Shown: in pieces, positions 34,943 through 43,937 of the stretch
Layout: every line of letters starts with the position of its first letter
Position numbering within the stretch: the first letter of the stretch is position 1
Origin: Aquitalea magnusonii
GTDB taxonomy: Bacteria; Pseudomonadota; Gammaproteobacteria; Burkholderiales; Chromobacteriaceae
Direction of reading: 5' to 3'
Assembly: GCF_003202035.1 (NCBI RefSeq)
Contig: NZ_QJKC01000006.1
Location: forward strand, 1 to 64,000
Length of the DNA stretch: 64,000 nucleotides
The notes under the pieces: generated by a model
What the model was told of the DNA's origin: nothing
Database searches by the model: none
The model's input: the letters and a program-made list of their open reading frames with translations, nothing else
Translations under genes and position numbers: made by a program

Positions 34943-34958
34943 TTGACGTAAACGTCAA
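34943..34958. promoter_or_regulatory. LiuR-type operator
   Basis: TTGACGTAAACGTCAA, a perfect palindrome in the 157-base gap between liuR and the dehydrogenase gene. It matches the LiuR-type box (TTxACGTxxACGTxAA pattern as I recall it). It can control both directions. Confidence 0.75.
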
Positions 34959-34993
34959 GTTATTGTGATAAAAACAACGCAGGAGAAACGCAG

Positions 34994-35845
34994 ATGAGCA
35001 TCCTCAACATCGCCGTCGTCGGTGCCGGCACCATGGGCAACGGCATTGCCCAGGTTTTTGCCATGCATGGCTTTGACGTGAAACTGGCCGACGTCAATGA
35101 GCCCGCCCTGCACAAGGGGCTGGCCGCCATCCGCAACAGCCTCAGCCGCATGGCCAAGAAAGGCAGCATTGCCGAAGCCGACATCGCCGGCATCCTGGCG
35201 CGCATCCACCCCACCACCCTGCTGGCCGAGCTGGCCGACCGCGATCTGGTCGTCGAAGCCGCCACCGAAAACCCGGCGATCAAGGAGTCCATCTTCCGCG
35301 AACTGGGCAGCGTGGTGCGGCCGGATGCCATTCTGGCGTCCAACACCTCGTCCATCTCGCTCACCCGCATTGCCGCCTGGGTGCCGCAGCCGGAACGGGT
35401 GGTGGGCATGCACTTCATGAACCCGGTGCCCTTGATGCAACTGGTGGAAATCATCCGTGCCATCCAGACCGCCGACCACACTTACCAGAAAGTATTCGAG
35501 CTGGCCGTGGCACTGGGCAAGACTCCGGTGACGGTGAAGGACGGCCCGGGTTTTGTCTCCAACCGCATCCTGATGCCGATGATCAACGAAGCGGCCTTCG
35601 CCCTGTTCGAAAACCTGGCCACGGCGGAAGACATCGATACCGTGATGAAACTGGGCATGAACCACCCCATCGGCCCTTTGGCACTGGCCGACCTGATTGG
35701 CCTGGACACCTGCCTGTCCATCATGGACATCCTCTACAGCGAATTCCGCGACAGCAAATACCGCGCCTGCCCGCTGCTGGTACAGCTGGTGGCGGCCGGC
35801 CAGCTGGGGCGCAAGAGTGGCAAGGGTTTTTATCACTACGACTGA
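34994..35845 (+). CDS. 3-hydroxyacyl-CoA dehydrogenase
   Basis: This 283-residue NAD-dependent dehydrogenase is of the 3-hydroxybutyryl-CoA type. The Rossmann motif is GAGTMG (10-15). The catalytic His is in GMHFMNPVPLMQLVEII, and the C-terminal domain has GPLALADLIGLDT. It oxidises 3-hydroxyacyl-CoA to 3-ketoacyl-CoA, the substrate for the thiolase on the other strand. First gene of the six-gene catabolic operon. Confidence 0.93.
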   Translation: MSILNIAVVGAGTMGNGIAQVFAMHGFDVKLADVNEPALHKGLAAIRNSLSRMAKKGSIAEADIAGILARIHPTTLLAELADRDLVVEAATENPAIKESIFRELGSVVRPDAILASNTSSISLTRIAAWVPQPERVVGMHFMNPVPLMQLVEIIRAIQTADHTYQKVFELAVALGKTPVTVKDGPGFVSNRILMPMINEAAFALFENLATAEDIDTVMKLGMNHPIGPLALADLIGLDTCLSIMDILYSEFRDSKYRACPLLVQLVAAGQLGRKSGKGFYHYD

Positions 35846-35890
35846 CATACCAAGACGGCACACAAGCCGCCAAGCACAGGAGAGTTGCAG

Positions 35891-37393
35891 ATGAAACAGG
35901 CTGTTCCTAGCGTCAAGCTGTTGATCAACGGTGAATTTGTCGAATCGCGCAGCCAGGAGTGGCGCGACATCATCAACCCGGCCACACAAGAAGTGCTGGC
36001 ACGGGTACCGATGGCCACGGCAGAAGAAGTAGAAGCCGCTGTCGCCAGCGCCAAAACCGCCTTTGCCAGCTGGAAGAAAACCCCCATCGGCAGCCGCGCC
36101 CGGATTTTCCTCAAGTACCAGCAACTGATTCGCGAGCACATGAAGGAACTGGCCGCGCTGCTGACGGCAGAACAGGGCAAAACCCTGGCCGATGCCGAGG
36201 GCGATATCTTCCGTGGGCTGGAAGTGGTGGAACACGCCGCCAGCATTGGTAATCTGCAACTGGGCGAATACGCCGAAAACGTGGCCGGCGGCGTGGATAC
36301 CTACACCGTGCAACAGCCGCTGGGCGTGTGCGCCGGCATCACCCCCTTCAACTTCCCGGCGATGATTCCGCTGTGGATGTTCCCGATGGCCATTGCCACC
36401 GGCAATACCTTTGTGCTGAAACCGTCCGAGCAGGACCCGATGGTGACCATGCGGCTGGTGGAGCTGGCCTTGCAGGCTGGTATCCCGGCTGGGGTGCTGA
36501 ATGTGGTGCATGGCGGCGAAGCGGTGGTGAATGCCATTTGTGACCACCCGGATATCAAGGCCATCTCTTTTGTCGGCTCCAGCCGCGTCGGCACCCACGT
36601 TTACCACCGCGCCAGCCTGGCTGGCAAGCGCGTGCAATGCATGATGGGTGCCAAGAACCACGCCATCGTGCTGCCGGATGCCAACAAGGAACAGGCGCTG
36701 AACCAGCTGACCGGCGCGGCATTCGGCGCAGCTGGCCAGCGTTGCATGGCCTTGAGCGTGGCAGTGCTGGTGGGTGAGGCGCGCAACTGGATTCCAGACC
36801 TGGTGGCCAAGGCCAAGTCCCTGCGCGTGGGCGCAGGCAAGGACAATCCGGACCTGGGCCCGCTGATTTCCTGCGCGGCCCGTGAGCGAGTGACTAGCCT
36901 GATTGCCAAGGGCGTGGCCGAAGGCGCGGTATTGGAACTGGATGGCCGGGAAGTTCACGTGGATGGCTACCCGGACGGCAACTTTGTCGGCCCCAGCATT
37001 TTCTCCGGCGTTAGCACCGACATGGCCATCTATCAGCAAGAAATCTTTGGGCCGGTGCTGTGCCTGCTGGCCGTGGACACACTGGATGAGGCCATTGCCA
37101 TCATCAATGCCAACCCCAATGGCAACGGTACCGCCATCTTCACCCAGAGCGGCGCTGCCGCACGGCGCTTCCAGGAAGACATCGATGTCGGTCAGGTCGG
37201 CATCAATGTACCCATTCCGGTGCCGGTGCCGCTGTTCAGCTTTACCGGCTCGCGCGGCTCCAAGCTGGGCGATCTCGGCCCTTACGGCAAGCAGGTCATC
37301 CTGTTTTATACCCAGACCAAAACCGTCACCAGCCGCTGGTTCGACGACGAGGCCAGCAGCGGCAAGGTGCACACCACCATTTCGCTGCGCTGA
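35891..37393 (+). CDS. mmsA: methylmalonate-semialdehyde dehydrogenase (CoA-acylating)
   Basis: This 500-residue ALDH-superfamily enzyme converts methylmalonate semialdehyde to propionyl-CoA and CO2. It has [15 protein letters not shown] (Asn154) and nucleophile Cys285 ([10 protein letters not shown]). As in true MmsA, the general-base Glu of ordinary ALDHs is replaced ([10 protein letters not shown]). The start ATG at 35891 has AGGAGAG in front. It places the operon in valine breakdown. Confidence 0.95.
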   Translation: MKQAVPSVKLLINGEFVESRSQEWRDIINPATQEVLARVPMATAEEVEAAVASAKTAFASWKKTPIGSRARIFLKYQQLIREHMKELAALLTAEQGKTLADAEGDIFRGLEVVEHAASIGNLQLGEYAENVAGGVDTYTVQQPLGVCAGITPFNFPAMIPLWMFPMAIATGNTFVLKPSEQDPMVTMRLVELALQAGIPAGVLNVVHGGEAVVNAICDHPDIKAISFVGSSRVGTHVYHRASLAGKRVQCMMGAKNHAIVLPDANKEQALNQLTGAAFGAAGQRCMALSVAVLVGEARNWIPDLVAKAKSLRVGAGKDNPDLGPLISCAARERVTSLIAKGVAEGAVLELDGREVHVDGYPDGNFVGPSIFSGVSTDMAIYQQEIFGPVLCLLAVDTLDEAIAIINANPNGNGTAIFTQSGAAARRFQEDIDVGQVGINVPIPVPVPLFSFTGSRGSKLGDLGPYGKQVILFYTQTKTVTSRWFDDEASSGKVHTTISLR

Positions 37394-37493
37394 GTTGCGC
37401 TGATCAAGGCAGACCGATTCACGTCAGATAAAACAAGACAGCAGCAGGCCGCCCTCCCCCACCGGCCCGGCTGCTGCAAGAGGAGAAACCGAC

Positions 37494-38654
37494 ATGGACT
37501 TTGCACTCAACGAACAGCAACTGGCCTTCCAGGACAGCGCACGCGACTTTGCCAGCAGCCGCCTGGCGCCGTTTGCCGTCGCATGGGACCTGGAAGAAAC
37601 CTTTCCGCTGGATACCATCCGTGAAGCCGGTGACATGGGCTTTCTCGGCCTGTACACCCCGGAAATCCACGGCGGGCTGGGCCTGTCGCGGCTGGATTCG
37701 GCTATCGTGTTTGAAGAACTGGCCGCCGGCTGCACCTCCACCGCCGCCTATCTCACTATCCACAATATGGTGAGCTGGATGATTGCCAGCTTCGGCAGCG
37801 CCACGCTGGCCGGGGAATGGGTGCCACGCATGGTGAGCGGCGAAGTGCTGGGCAGCTATTGCCTGACCGAGCCGGGTGCCGGCTCCGATGCCGCCTCACT
37901 CAAGACCCGCGCCGAGAAAAAGGGCGAAGTCTATGTGCTGAACGGCAGCAAGATGTTCATCTCCGGCGCCGGCAGCACCGATGTGCTGGTGGTGATGGCC
38001 CGCACCGGCGGCCCCGGCCCCAAAGGCGTGTCGGCCTTTGTGGTGCCCGCCAATGCACCCGGCGTGCAGTACGGCAAGAAGGAAAAGAAAATGGGCTGGA
38101 ACAGCCAGCCCACCCGCGCCATCACCTTCGACAATGTGGAAATTCCGGCAGGCAACCTGCTGGGCGAAGAAGGCATGGGCTTTGCCTATGCCATGAAGGG
38201 GCTGGATGGTGGCCGCATCAATATCGCCACCTGCGCCGTGGGCACCGCCCAGGCCGCGCTGAATGCCGCACAGCGCTATGTGCAGGAACGGCAGCAGTTC
38301 GGCCAGCCGCTGGCCGACTTCCAGACCGTGCAGTTCCGCCTGGCCGACATGCTGACCGAGCTGGTGGCCGCACGGCAGATGGTGCGTCTGGCAGCGTTCA
38401 AGCTGGACAGCGGCAGCACCGACGCCAGCGCCTACTGCGCCATGGCCAAGCGCTTTGCCACCGATCTGTCATTCAATGTCGCCAATAATGCCTTGCAGCT
38501 GTTTGGCGGCTATGGCTACCTGAAGGACTTCCCGCTGGAACGCCATGTCCGCGATGCCCGCGTGCACCAGATTCTGGAAGGCACCAACGAGGTGATGCGC
38601 ATGATAATCGCCCGGCAGTTGCTGAAAGACGGCGCGCTGGAGAACCTCCGTTGA
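37494..38654 (+). CDS. acyl-CoA dehydrogenase, probably isobutyryl-CoA dehydrogenase
   Basis: This 386-residue flavoenzyme has CLTEPGAGSDAASLKT (about 122-137), GGYGYLKDFPLERHVRDARV and the C-terminal EGTNEVMRMIIAR typical of short-chain/branched acyl-CoA dehydrogenases. It introduces the 2,3 double bond and passes electrons to ETF. The context with mmsA, mmsB and hydrolase favours isobutyryl-CoA. Strong GAGGAG before the ATG. Confidence 0.92.
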   Translation: MDFALNEQQLAFQDSARDFASSRLAPFAVAWDLEETFPLDTIREAGDMGFLGLYTPEIHGGLGLSRLDSAIVFEELAAGCTSTAAYLTIHNMVSWMIASFGSATLAGEWVPRMVSGEVLGSYCLTEPGAGSDAASLKTRAEKKGEVYVLNGSKMFISGAGSTDVLVVMARTGGPGPKGVSAFVVPANAPGVQYGKKEKKMGWNSQPTRAITFDNVEIPAGNLLGEEGMGFAYAMKGLDGGRINIATCAVGTAQAALNAAQRYVQERQQFGQPLADFQTVQFRLADMLTELVAARQMVRLAAFKLDSGSTDASAYCAMAKRFATDLSFNVANNALQLFGGYGYLKDFPLERHVRDARVHQILEGTNEVMRMIIARQLLKDGALENLR

Positions 38655-38662
38655 GAACCTCC

Positions 38663-38688
38663 ATGCACCCTGTTTGTGTGGTGCATGT
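38663..38688. other. hairpin between operon genes
   Basis: CATGCACC pairs perfectly with GGTGCATG around a ten-base loop, directly after the acyl-CoA dehydrogenase stop. No U-run follows. It could be an attenuator or mRNA-stability element in the unusually long 165-base gap. Confidence 0.4.
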
Positions 38689-38819
38689 TGCAATACAGGA
38701 TTGATGTTGACGACGCAGCCACGGCCCCGGCAAACCAAACCGGCATCCGCGACGCGGATTCAGGACAGCAAAGATCGTATACAGACTGTAGGTACTACTT
38801 ACCAATGATCGGGAACGCC

Positions 38820-39602
38820 ATGACACATTACGCGCATCTGCAAGTGGAAATACGCGGCCACACCGCCCAGGTCACCATTAACAACCCGCCAGCCAATACC
38901 TGGAACCGCGCCAGCCTGAATGCGCTCAAGCAACTGGTGGCAGACCTGAACGCGGACGACAACATCTACGCGCTGGTGATCACCGGCAGCGGCAGCAAGT
39001 TCTTCTCCGCCGGGGCCGATCTCAACCTGTTTGCCGACGGCAACAAGCTGGTGGCCACCGAAATGACCATGCTGTTCGGTGAAGCCTTCGAAGCACTGGC
39101 GGCCTTCCGTGGCGTCAGCATTGCCGCCATCAACGGCTATGCCATGGGCGGCGGGCTGGAATGCGCGCTGGCCTGTGACATCCGCATTGCCGAAGTCCAG
39201 GCGCAAATGGCGCTGCCGGAAGCCGCGGTCGGCCTGCTGCCCTGCGCTGGCGGCACCCAGCAGCTGCCGTGGCTGGTGGGTGAAGGCTGGGCCAAGCGCA
39301 TGATTCTGTGTGGCGAGCGGGTGGATGCCGACACCGCCGAGCGCATCGGTCTGGTGGAAGAAGTAGTCGGCCAGGGCCAGGCGCTGGAAGCCGCGCTCAA
39401 GCTGGCGGAAAAAGTAGCACGGCAGTCGCCCTCCTCGGTCAAGGTGTGCAAACAGCTGGTGCAGCGCGCCCGCATCGAACCGCCCGGCTATAACCTGATT
39501 CACGAGCGCGAGCAGTTCATCAAGCTGTTCGATACCGCCGACCAGCAAGAAGGCGTGCAAGCCTTTCTGGCCAAGCGCAGCCCGCAATGGCACAACCGCT
39601 GA
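38820..39602 (+). CDS. enoyl-CoA hydratase
   Basis: This 260-residue crotonase-fold protein has the oxyanion-hole motifs FFSAGADLNLF and YAMGGGLECALACD; the two catalytic positions lie in ALPEAAVGLLPCAGGTQQLP. It hydrates methacrylyl-CoA or other enoyl-CoA. I chose the ATG at 38820 (GGGAA before it); earlier in-frame ATGs give longer products without ribosome-binding sites. It is followed by the HIBYL-CoA hydrolase after 11 bases. Confidence 0.92.
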   Translation: MTHYAHLQVEIRGHTAQVTINNPPANTWNRASLNALKQLVADLNADDNIYALVITGSGSKFFSAGADLNLFADGNKLVATEMTMLFGEAFEALAAFRGVSIAAINGYAMGGGLECALACDIRIAEVQAQMALPEAAVGLLPCAGGTQQLPWLVGEGWAKRMILCGERVDADTAERIGLVEEVVGQGQALEAALKLAEKVARQSPSSVKVCKQLVQRARIEPPGYNLIHEREQFIKLFDTADQQEGVQAFLAKRSPQWHNR

Positions 39603-39613
39603 CAGGAGCCGCC

Positions 39614-40735
39614 ATGCACGATGCCGTGTTGTTTGAAGAAGTCCGCTGTGCCGATGGCAAGCGCCTGGGCATTGCCACCCTCAACAGCGAAAAATCACTG
39701 AATGCGCTGACGCTGCAGATGATTCGCCTGCTGCAGCCGCAACTGGCCGCCTGGGAAGCCGACCCCGATATCGCCGCCGTGCTGCTGCGCGGTGCTGGCG
39801 AAAAGGCCTTTTGCGCGGGTGGCGATGTGCGTGCCCTGCGCGAAGCACTGCTGAGCGATGACAGCCATCCGCAGCCGCAGGCGCTGGAGTTTTTCCGCGA
39901 AGAATACACGCTGGACTACCACATCCACTGCTATGCCAAGCCGCTCATCGTGTGGGGCCACGGCATCGTGATGGGTGGCGGGCTGGGGCTGATGGCCGGG
40001 GCCAGCCACCGCGTGGCCACCAGTGCCACCCGCATTGCCATGCCGGAAATCACCATCGGCCTGTATCCGGATGTAGCCGGCAGCTGGTTTCTGCAACGCA
40101 TGCCCGCCCGCGTCGGCCTGTTCCTCGGCCTGACCGGCGCACCGCTCAACGCCCACGATGCGCTGATCTGCAATCTGGCCGATCACGTACTGGCCACCGA
40201 TGCCTGGCCACAGCTGCTGGAGCAGCTGCAGCAGCAATACTGGGACGCCGATGCAGCCACCCGTCACGCCCAGGTTTCCGCCCTGCTCAGCCAGCTGGAA
40301 CAGGCCGCACGCCACAGCCTGCCGGCTTCCAATGTGCAGCCCAATCTGCTGACCATTCATCAGCTGATGAGCATGGGCGATCTGGCCAGCGTGGCCGATG
40401 CCCTGGGCACGCAACAGTTCGACGACGACTGGCTGGCCAGCGCGGCCAAAAACTTCCGTCACGGCTGCCCGGTATCCGCCGCCGTGACCTGGGAAATCTT
40501 CCAGCGCGCCCGCCACCTGTCGCTGGCTGAAGCACTGCGCATGGAGCTGATCCTGTCGCTCAACTTCTGCCACAAGCCGGACTTCCGCGAAGGCGTGCGC
40601 GCACTGCTGGTGGACAAGGACAGGCAGCCGCAATGGCATTACCGCCAATTGGCCGACATCCCGCAGGACTGGGTGGACAGCCACTTTGTGGCGCCGTGGC
40701 CGGCAGATCAGCACCCGCTGGCTGCCCTGCGCTAA
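39614..40735 (+). CDS. 3-hydroxyisobutyryl-CoA hydrolase
   Basis: This 373-residue crotonase-fold hydrolase has KAFCAGGDVRAL, the MGGGLGLMAGASHRVAT oxyanion strand and MPEITIGLYPDVAGSWFL with the Glu/Asp acid residues of HIBCH. The C-terminal helical region is as expected. It releases 3-hydroxyisobutyrate for MmsB. AGGAG precedes the ATG at 39614. Confidence 0.93.
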   Translation: MHDAVLFEEVRCADGKRLGIATLNSEKSLNALTLQMIRLLQPQLAAWEADPDIAAVLLRGAGEKAFCAGGDVRALREALLSDDSHPQPQALEFFREEYTLDYHIHCYAKPLIVWGHGIVMGGGLGLMAGASHRVATSATRIAMPEITIGLYPDVAGSWFLQRMPARVGLFLGLTGAPLNAHDALICNLADHVLATDAWPQLLEQLQQQYWDADAATRHAQVSALLSQLEQAARHSLPASNVQPNLLTIHQLMSMGDLASVADALGTQQFDDDWLASAAKNFRHGCPVSAAVTWEIFQRARHLSLAEALRMELILSLNFCHKPDFREGVRALLVDKDRQPQWHYRQLADIPQDWVDSHFVAPWPADQHPLAALR

Positions 40736-40759
40736 GCAATACACAACAGGAGAGACGCA

Positions 40760-41650
40760 ATGACACACATCGCCTTCATCGGCCTGGGCAATATGGGCGG
40801 GCCAATGGCGCTCAATCTGGTGGCCAAGGGTTTTAGCGTCGCCGCTTTCGATTTGTCCGCCGACGCGCTGGCCAGACTGCAAACCGCCGGTGCCCGTGCC
40901 GCCAGCAGCGCGCTGGACGCCGCGCAAGGGGCCAGCGTGGTGATTTCCATGCTGCCTGCCGGCAAGCATGTGCAGGCACTGTATCTGGGCGAGCAAGGGC
41001 TGTTTGCCAGCCTGCCGGCAGGTACGCTGGTAATTGACTGCAGCACCATTGCCGCCAGCGATGCACGCAAGGTGGCCGATGCTGCCACCGCAGCGGGCCT
41101 GCGCATGCTGGATGCGCCGGTGTCCGGCGGCACCGCCGGGGCCGCTGCCGGTACGCTCACCTTTATTGTCGGTGGTGCAGAAGCAGACCTGGCCGAAGCA
41201 CGCCCACTGCTGGAAGCCATGGGCAAGAACATCTTCCATGCCGGAGGCAACGGCGCGGGCCAGACGGCGAAAATCTGCAACAACATGCTGCTGGGCATCC
41301 TGATGGCAGGTACCGCCGAGGCGCTGGCGCTGGGGGTGAAGAACGGGCTGGACCCGAAAGTGCTGTCCGACATCATGAGCAAGAGCTCTGGCCGCAACTG
41401 GGCGCTGGAGCTGTACAACCCCTGGCCGGGCGTGATGGACACCGCCCCGGCCAGCCGTGGCTATAGCGGCGGTTTCATGACCGCGCTGATGCTGAAAGAC
41501 CTGGGCCTGGCCGAAACCACAGCGCTGGACAGCCATGCCACCACGCCACTGGGCACGCTGGCGCGCAATCTGTACGAGAGCCATGCAGCAGCCGGCCACG
41601 GCCAGCTGGATTTTTCCAGCATCCTGCAATATTTCCAGCCGCAAGACTGA
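40760..41650 (+). CDS. mmsB: 3-hydroxyisobutyrate dehydrogenase
   Basis: This 296-residue beta-hydroxyacid dehydrogenase begins FIGLGNMGGPMALNL (NAD-binding). It has the substrate motif DAPVSGGTAGAAAGTL and the catalytic Lys in GQTAKICNNMLLG. It oxidises 3-hydroxyisobutyrate to methylmalonate semialdehyde, used by MmsA. AGGAGAG precedes the start. Last gene of the operon. Confidence 0.95.
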   Translation: MTHIAFIGLGNMGGPMALNLVAKGFSVAAFDLSADALARLQTAGARAASSALDAAQGASVVISMLPAGKHVQALYLGEQGLFASLPAGTLVIDCSTIAASDARKVADAATAAGLRMLDAPVSGGTAGAAAGTLTFIVGGAEADLAEARPLLEAMGKNIFHAGGNGAGQTAKICNNMLLGILMAGTAEALALGVKNGLDPKVLSDIMSKSSGRNWALELYNPWPGVMDTAPASRGYSGGFMTALMLKDLGLAETTALDSHATTPLGTLARNLYESHAAAGHGQLDFSSILQYFQPQD

Positions 41651-41672
41651 GTCCGTTTTCTTGTCTGTCCCG

Positions 41673-41691
41673 GCCCGGCTTTATGCCGGGC
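41673..41691 (+). terminator. hairpin after mmsB
   Basis: GCCCGGCTTTATGCCGGGC, the same 19 bases as the terminator at 41,867, but without a U-run here. It lies 22 bases after the mmsB stop. Confidence 0.5.
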
Positions 41692-41801
41692 CCAGGCTGC
41701 TGGCAACGTAATGTGATGCGATGGCACTGGACCCAGCAAAGCTGGGCCACCCGACCAAGCACTCGATTCCGCAGCCTTTCCATCTAATCCCCATCCCCCC
41801 G

Positions 41802-41845
41802 CCCTTTCCCTGAAAGGGAGCCTCGCTTTCTTTTCAGAAAGCGAG
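41802..41845. repeat. tandem hairpins in the mmsB-binding protein gap
   Basis: CCCTTTC-CCT-GAAAGGG (41,802-41,818) is followed at once by CTCGCTTTC-TTTTCA-GAAAGCGAG (41,822-41,845). Both stems are perfect. With the flanking identical hairpins they make four stem-loops in 220 bases. No ORF is credible here. Confidence 0.6.
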
Positions 41846-41866
41846 AGGGGCTTGTCAATAATCGGC

Positions 41867-41890
41867 GCCCGGCTTTATGCCGGGCTTTTT
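41867..41890 (+). terminator. Rho-independent terminator
   Basis: GCCCGGC-TTTAT-GCCGGGC followed by TTTTT. It separates the valine-degradation operon from the binding-protein gene. Confidence 0.85.
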
Positions 41891-42010
41891 GCATCCGGCG
41901 TATTCACACAAGGCAGTTTGGCCGGTTGCCATGCGCGGGCGAAACCATGTCATCAGGATGAGGTCCAACGCCCTTCATGACGACGTATACAACCGCTCAG
42001 GAAACCAGCC

Positions 42011-43102
42011 ATGAAAACCAGACAACTGCTTGCCACCACCCTGCTGCTGGCCGCTGCCAGCCAGGCATCCAGCGCCGCCGGCGTGCTGAATGTATATAAC
42101 TGGTCCGACTACATTGCCAAGGACACCATTCCCGGCTTTGAAAAACAGACCGGCATCAAGGTGCGCTACGACAACTACGACAGCAATGAAACCCTGCAAT
42201 CCAAGCTGCTGACCGGCAGCTCCGGCTACGATATTGTCACCCCCACCTCGGACTTCATGGCCAAGCAGATCCAGGCCGGTGCCTTCCAGAAGCTGGACAA
42301 GAGCAAGCTGCCCAATCTGCGCAATCTGGACCCGGCACTGATGGCCAAGATAGCCGGGGCTGACCCGGGCAATCTGTATGGCGTTCCCTGGGCCTATGGC
42401 ACCGACGGCCTGGGCTACAACCTGACCAAGGTGCAGCCGCTGCTGGGCAAGGACACCCCGCTGGATGACTGGGACAATCTGTTCAATCCGCAAAAAGCAG
42501 CCAAGCTGAAAGGCTGCGGTATTTCGGTGCTGGATGATGCCAAGGCGGTGTTTGCCACCACCCTGCACTATCTGGGCAAGAATCCCAATAGCCGTAACCC
42601 GGCCGACTACCAGGCGGCTTTCCAGACCCTGCAAAAGATCCGCCCCTATATCAAGCGCTTCAGCTCCTCCGGCTATATCAACGAGCTGGCCAATGGCGAC
42701 ATCTGCATGGTGCTGGGCTATTCCGGTGATGTGGTGATTGCCAAGGCGCGCGCGGCCGAAGCCAAACGCCCCTACCAGCTGGCCTATTACATTCCCCAAA
42801 GCGGTGCACCGCTGTGGTTTGACGTGATGGTGATTCCCAAGGGAGCCAAGAATGTCGACTCTGCCCTGCAGTGGATCAACTACATGCAAACCCCGCAGGT
42901 GAATGCCGGCATCACCAATACCGTGTTCTACCCCACCGCCAATGCGGCGGCACGCAAGTTCGTGAAACCGGAGATTGCCAACGACGCGGCCATCTACCCG
43001 CCGCCAGCCCTGATCAACAAGCTGTTCCTGCTGGAGCCGGTACCGGCAGACATCATGCGCCTGCAAAACCGCTTGTGGACGCAGCTGAAAACCGGGCGCT
43101 GA
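42011..43102 (+). CDS. polyamine ABC transporter substrate-binding protein
   Basis: This 363-residue periplasmic protein has a signal peptide (about 1-22, ending SSA). Residues from VLNVYNWSDYI on and the sequence WAYGTDGLGYNLTKV match the PotF/SpuD putrescine/spermidine-binding group. NELANGDICMVLGYSGDV is the second typical block. There are no permease or ATPase genes nearby, so it must work with a transporter coded elsewhere or be an additional receptor. Confidence 0.92.
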   Translation: MKTRQLLATTLLLAAASQASSAAGVLNVYNWSDYIAKDTIPGFEKQTGIKVRYDNYDSNETLQSKLLTGSSGYDIVTPTSDFMAKQIQAGAFQKLDKSKLPNLRNLDPALMAKIAGADPGNLYGVPWAYGTDGLGYNLTKVQPLLGKDTPLDDWDNLFNPQKAAKLKGCGISVLDDAKAVFATTLHYLGKNPNSRNPADYQAAFQTLQKIRPYIKRFSSSGYINELANGDICMVLGYSGDVVIAKARAAEAKRPYQLAYYIPQSGAPLWFDVMVIPKGAKNVDSALQWINYMQTPQVNAGITNTVFYPTANAAARKFVKPEIANDAAIYPPPALINKLFLLEPVPADIMRLQNRLWTQLKTGR

Positions 43103-43124
43103 TCGGCAAGGTCAAGTAAAACAA

Positions 43125-43145
43125 AAAGGGGCGTAACGCCCCTTT
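43125..43145. terminator. bidirectional terminator
   Basis: AAAGGGGCG-TAA-CGCCCCTTT between the convergent binding-protein and CinA-domain genes, A-rich before and T-ending after, so usable from both sides. Confidence 0.8.
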
Positions 43146-43167
43146 GTCAGTTGTGCCACCCCTCAGT

Positions 43168-43920
43168 TCAAGCGCGCTCTTGCAAGGTATACCCCGCCGC
43201 CGTCAGGGCCTTGCGCCATTCGGCAAGGGCAATCTCCACCAGCTGGCGCTGGCCGGTGAAACCGAAATCGATATGCATCTGCGGGATGGTGTCATTGCCA
43301 AAGCTGGGCAGACTGGACAGCTTGAGGGCAGGATAGCGCTGGCTGAAATCCTGCATCAGGGTGATCAGGTCGCCCTCGCGGGCATTCAGCGCAATCACGC
43401 CCTGCTCCACGTCCGGGCTGTCATTGAACAGATGGCGGTACTGCTCATCCAGCACCCATTCGATCATTGGCCAGGCCATGGCCGGGAAGCCCGGCACGAA
43501 ATGCACATCGCCATGCGAGAAACCGGCAATCTGGTTGACCGGGTTGGGGATGATGCGGCTACCTTGCGGAAACATCGCCATATTGATGCGGTGCGGATAG
43601 GCATCCGCACCAAAACGCGCCTCGATCAGCGCACCGGCTTCGGGATGCACCGCCAGTTCCAGGCCCAGCGCCTGCGCCGCGCAAGCGCGGGTATGGTCGT
43701 CCGGGGTGGCGCCAATACCGCCAAAGCTGAACACCACATCACCACCGGCAAAGGCACGCTCCAGCGTGGCACGGATACGGGCCGGATCATCGCCCACATA
43801 GTCAGCCCATGCCAGATTCAGGCCCCGCGCCGCCAGAATGCGGATCAAGGCCTGCAGATGCTTGTCCTGGCGCTTGCCGGACAGCAGTTCGTCACCAATG
43901 ATGATGGCACCGATTTTCAC
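43168..43920 (-). CDS. CinA/MoaB-like molybdopterin-binding domain protein
   Basis: This 250-residue protein begins IGAIIIGDELLSGKRQDKH and has FSFGGIGATPDDHT, the MoCF/CinA N-terminal domain pattern. The C-terminal nicotinamide-nucleotide amidase domain of full CinA is absent. Start is GTG at 43920 with GAGGTGAG before it. It follows the YdcF-like gene by 17 bases and may be the last gene of the liv operon transcript. Role unknown; ADP-ribose or nucleotide hydrolysis is suggested for CinA relatives. Confidence 0.85.
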   Translation of the reverse strand: MKIGAIIIGDELLSGKRQDKHLQALIRILAARGLNLAWADYVGDDPARIRATLERAFAGGDVVFSFGGIGATPDDHTRACAAQALGLELAVHPEAGALIEARFGADAYPHRINMAMFPQGSRIIPNPVNQIAGFSHGDVHFVPGFPAMAWPMIEWVLDEQYRHLFNDSPDVEQGVIALNAREGDLITLMQDFSQRYPALKLSSLPSFGNDTIPQMHIDFGFTGQRQLVEIALAEWRKALTAAGYTLQERA

Positions 43921-43937
43921 GTACTCACCTCGTCAAA

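Noticed and set aside
34955-37372. 805-codon open frame on the minus strand
   Set aside because: Shadow of the 3-hydroxyacyl-CoA dehydrogenase and mmsA genes.
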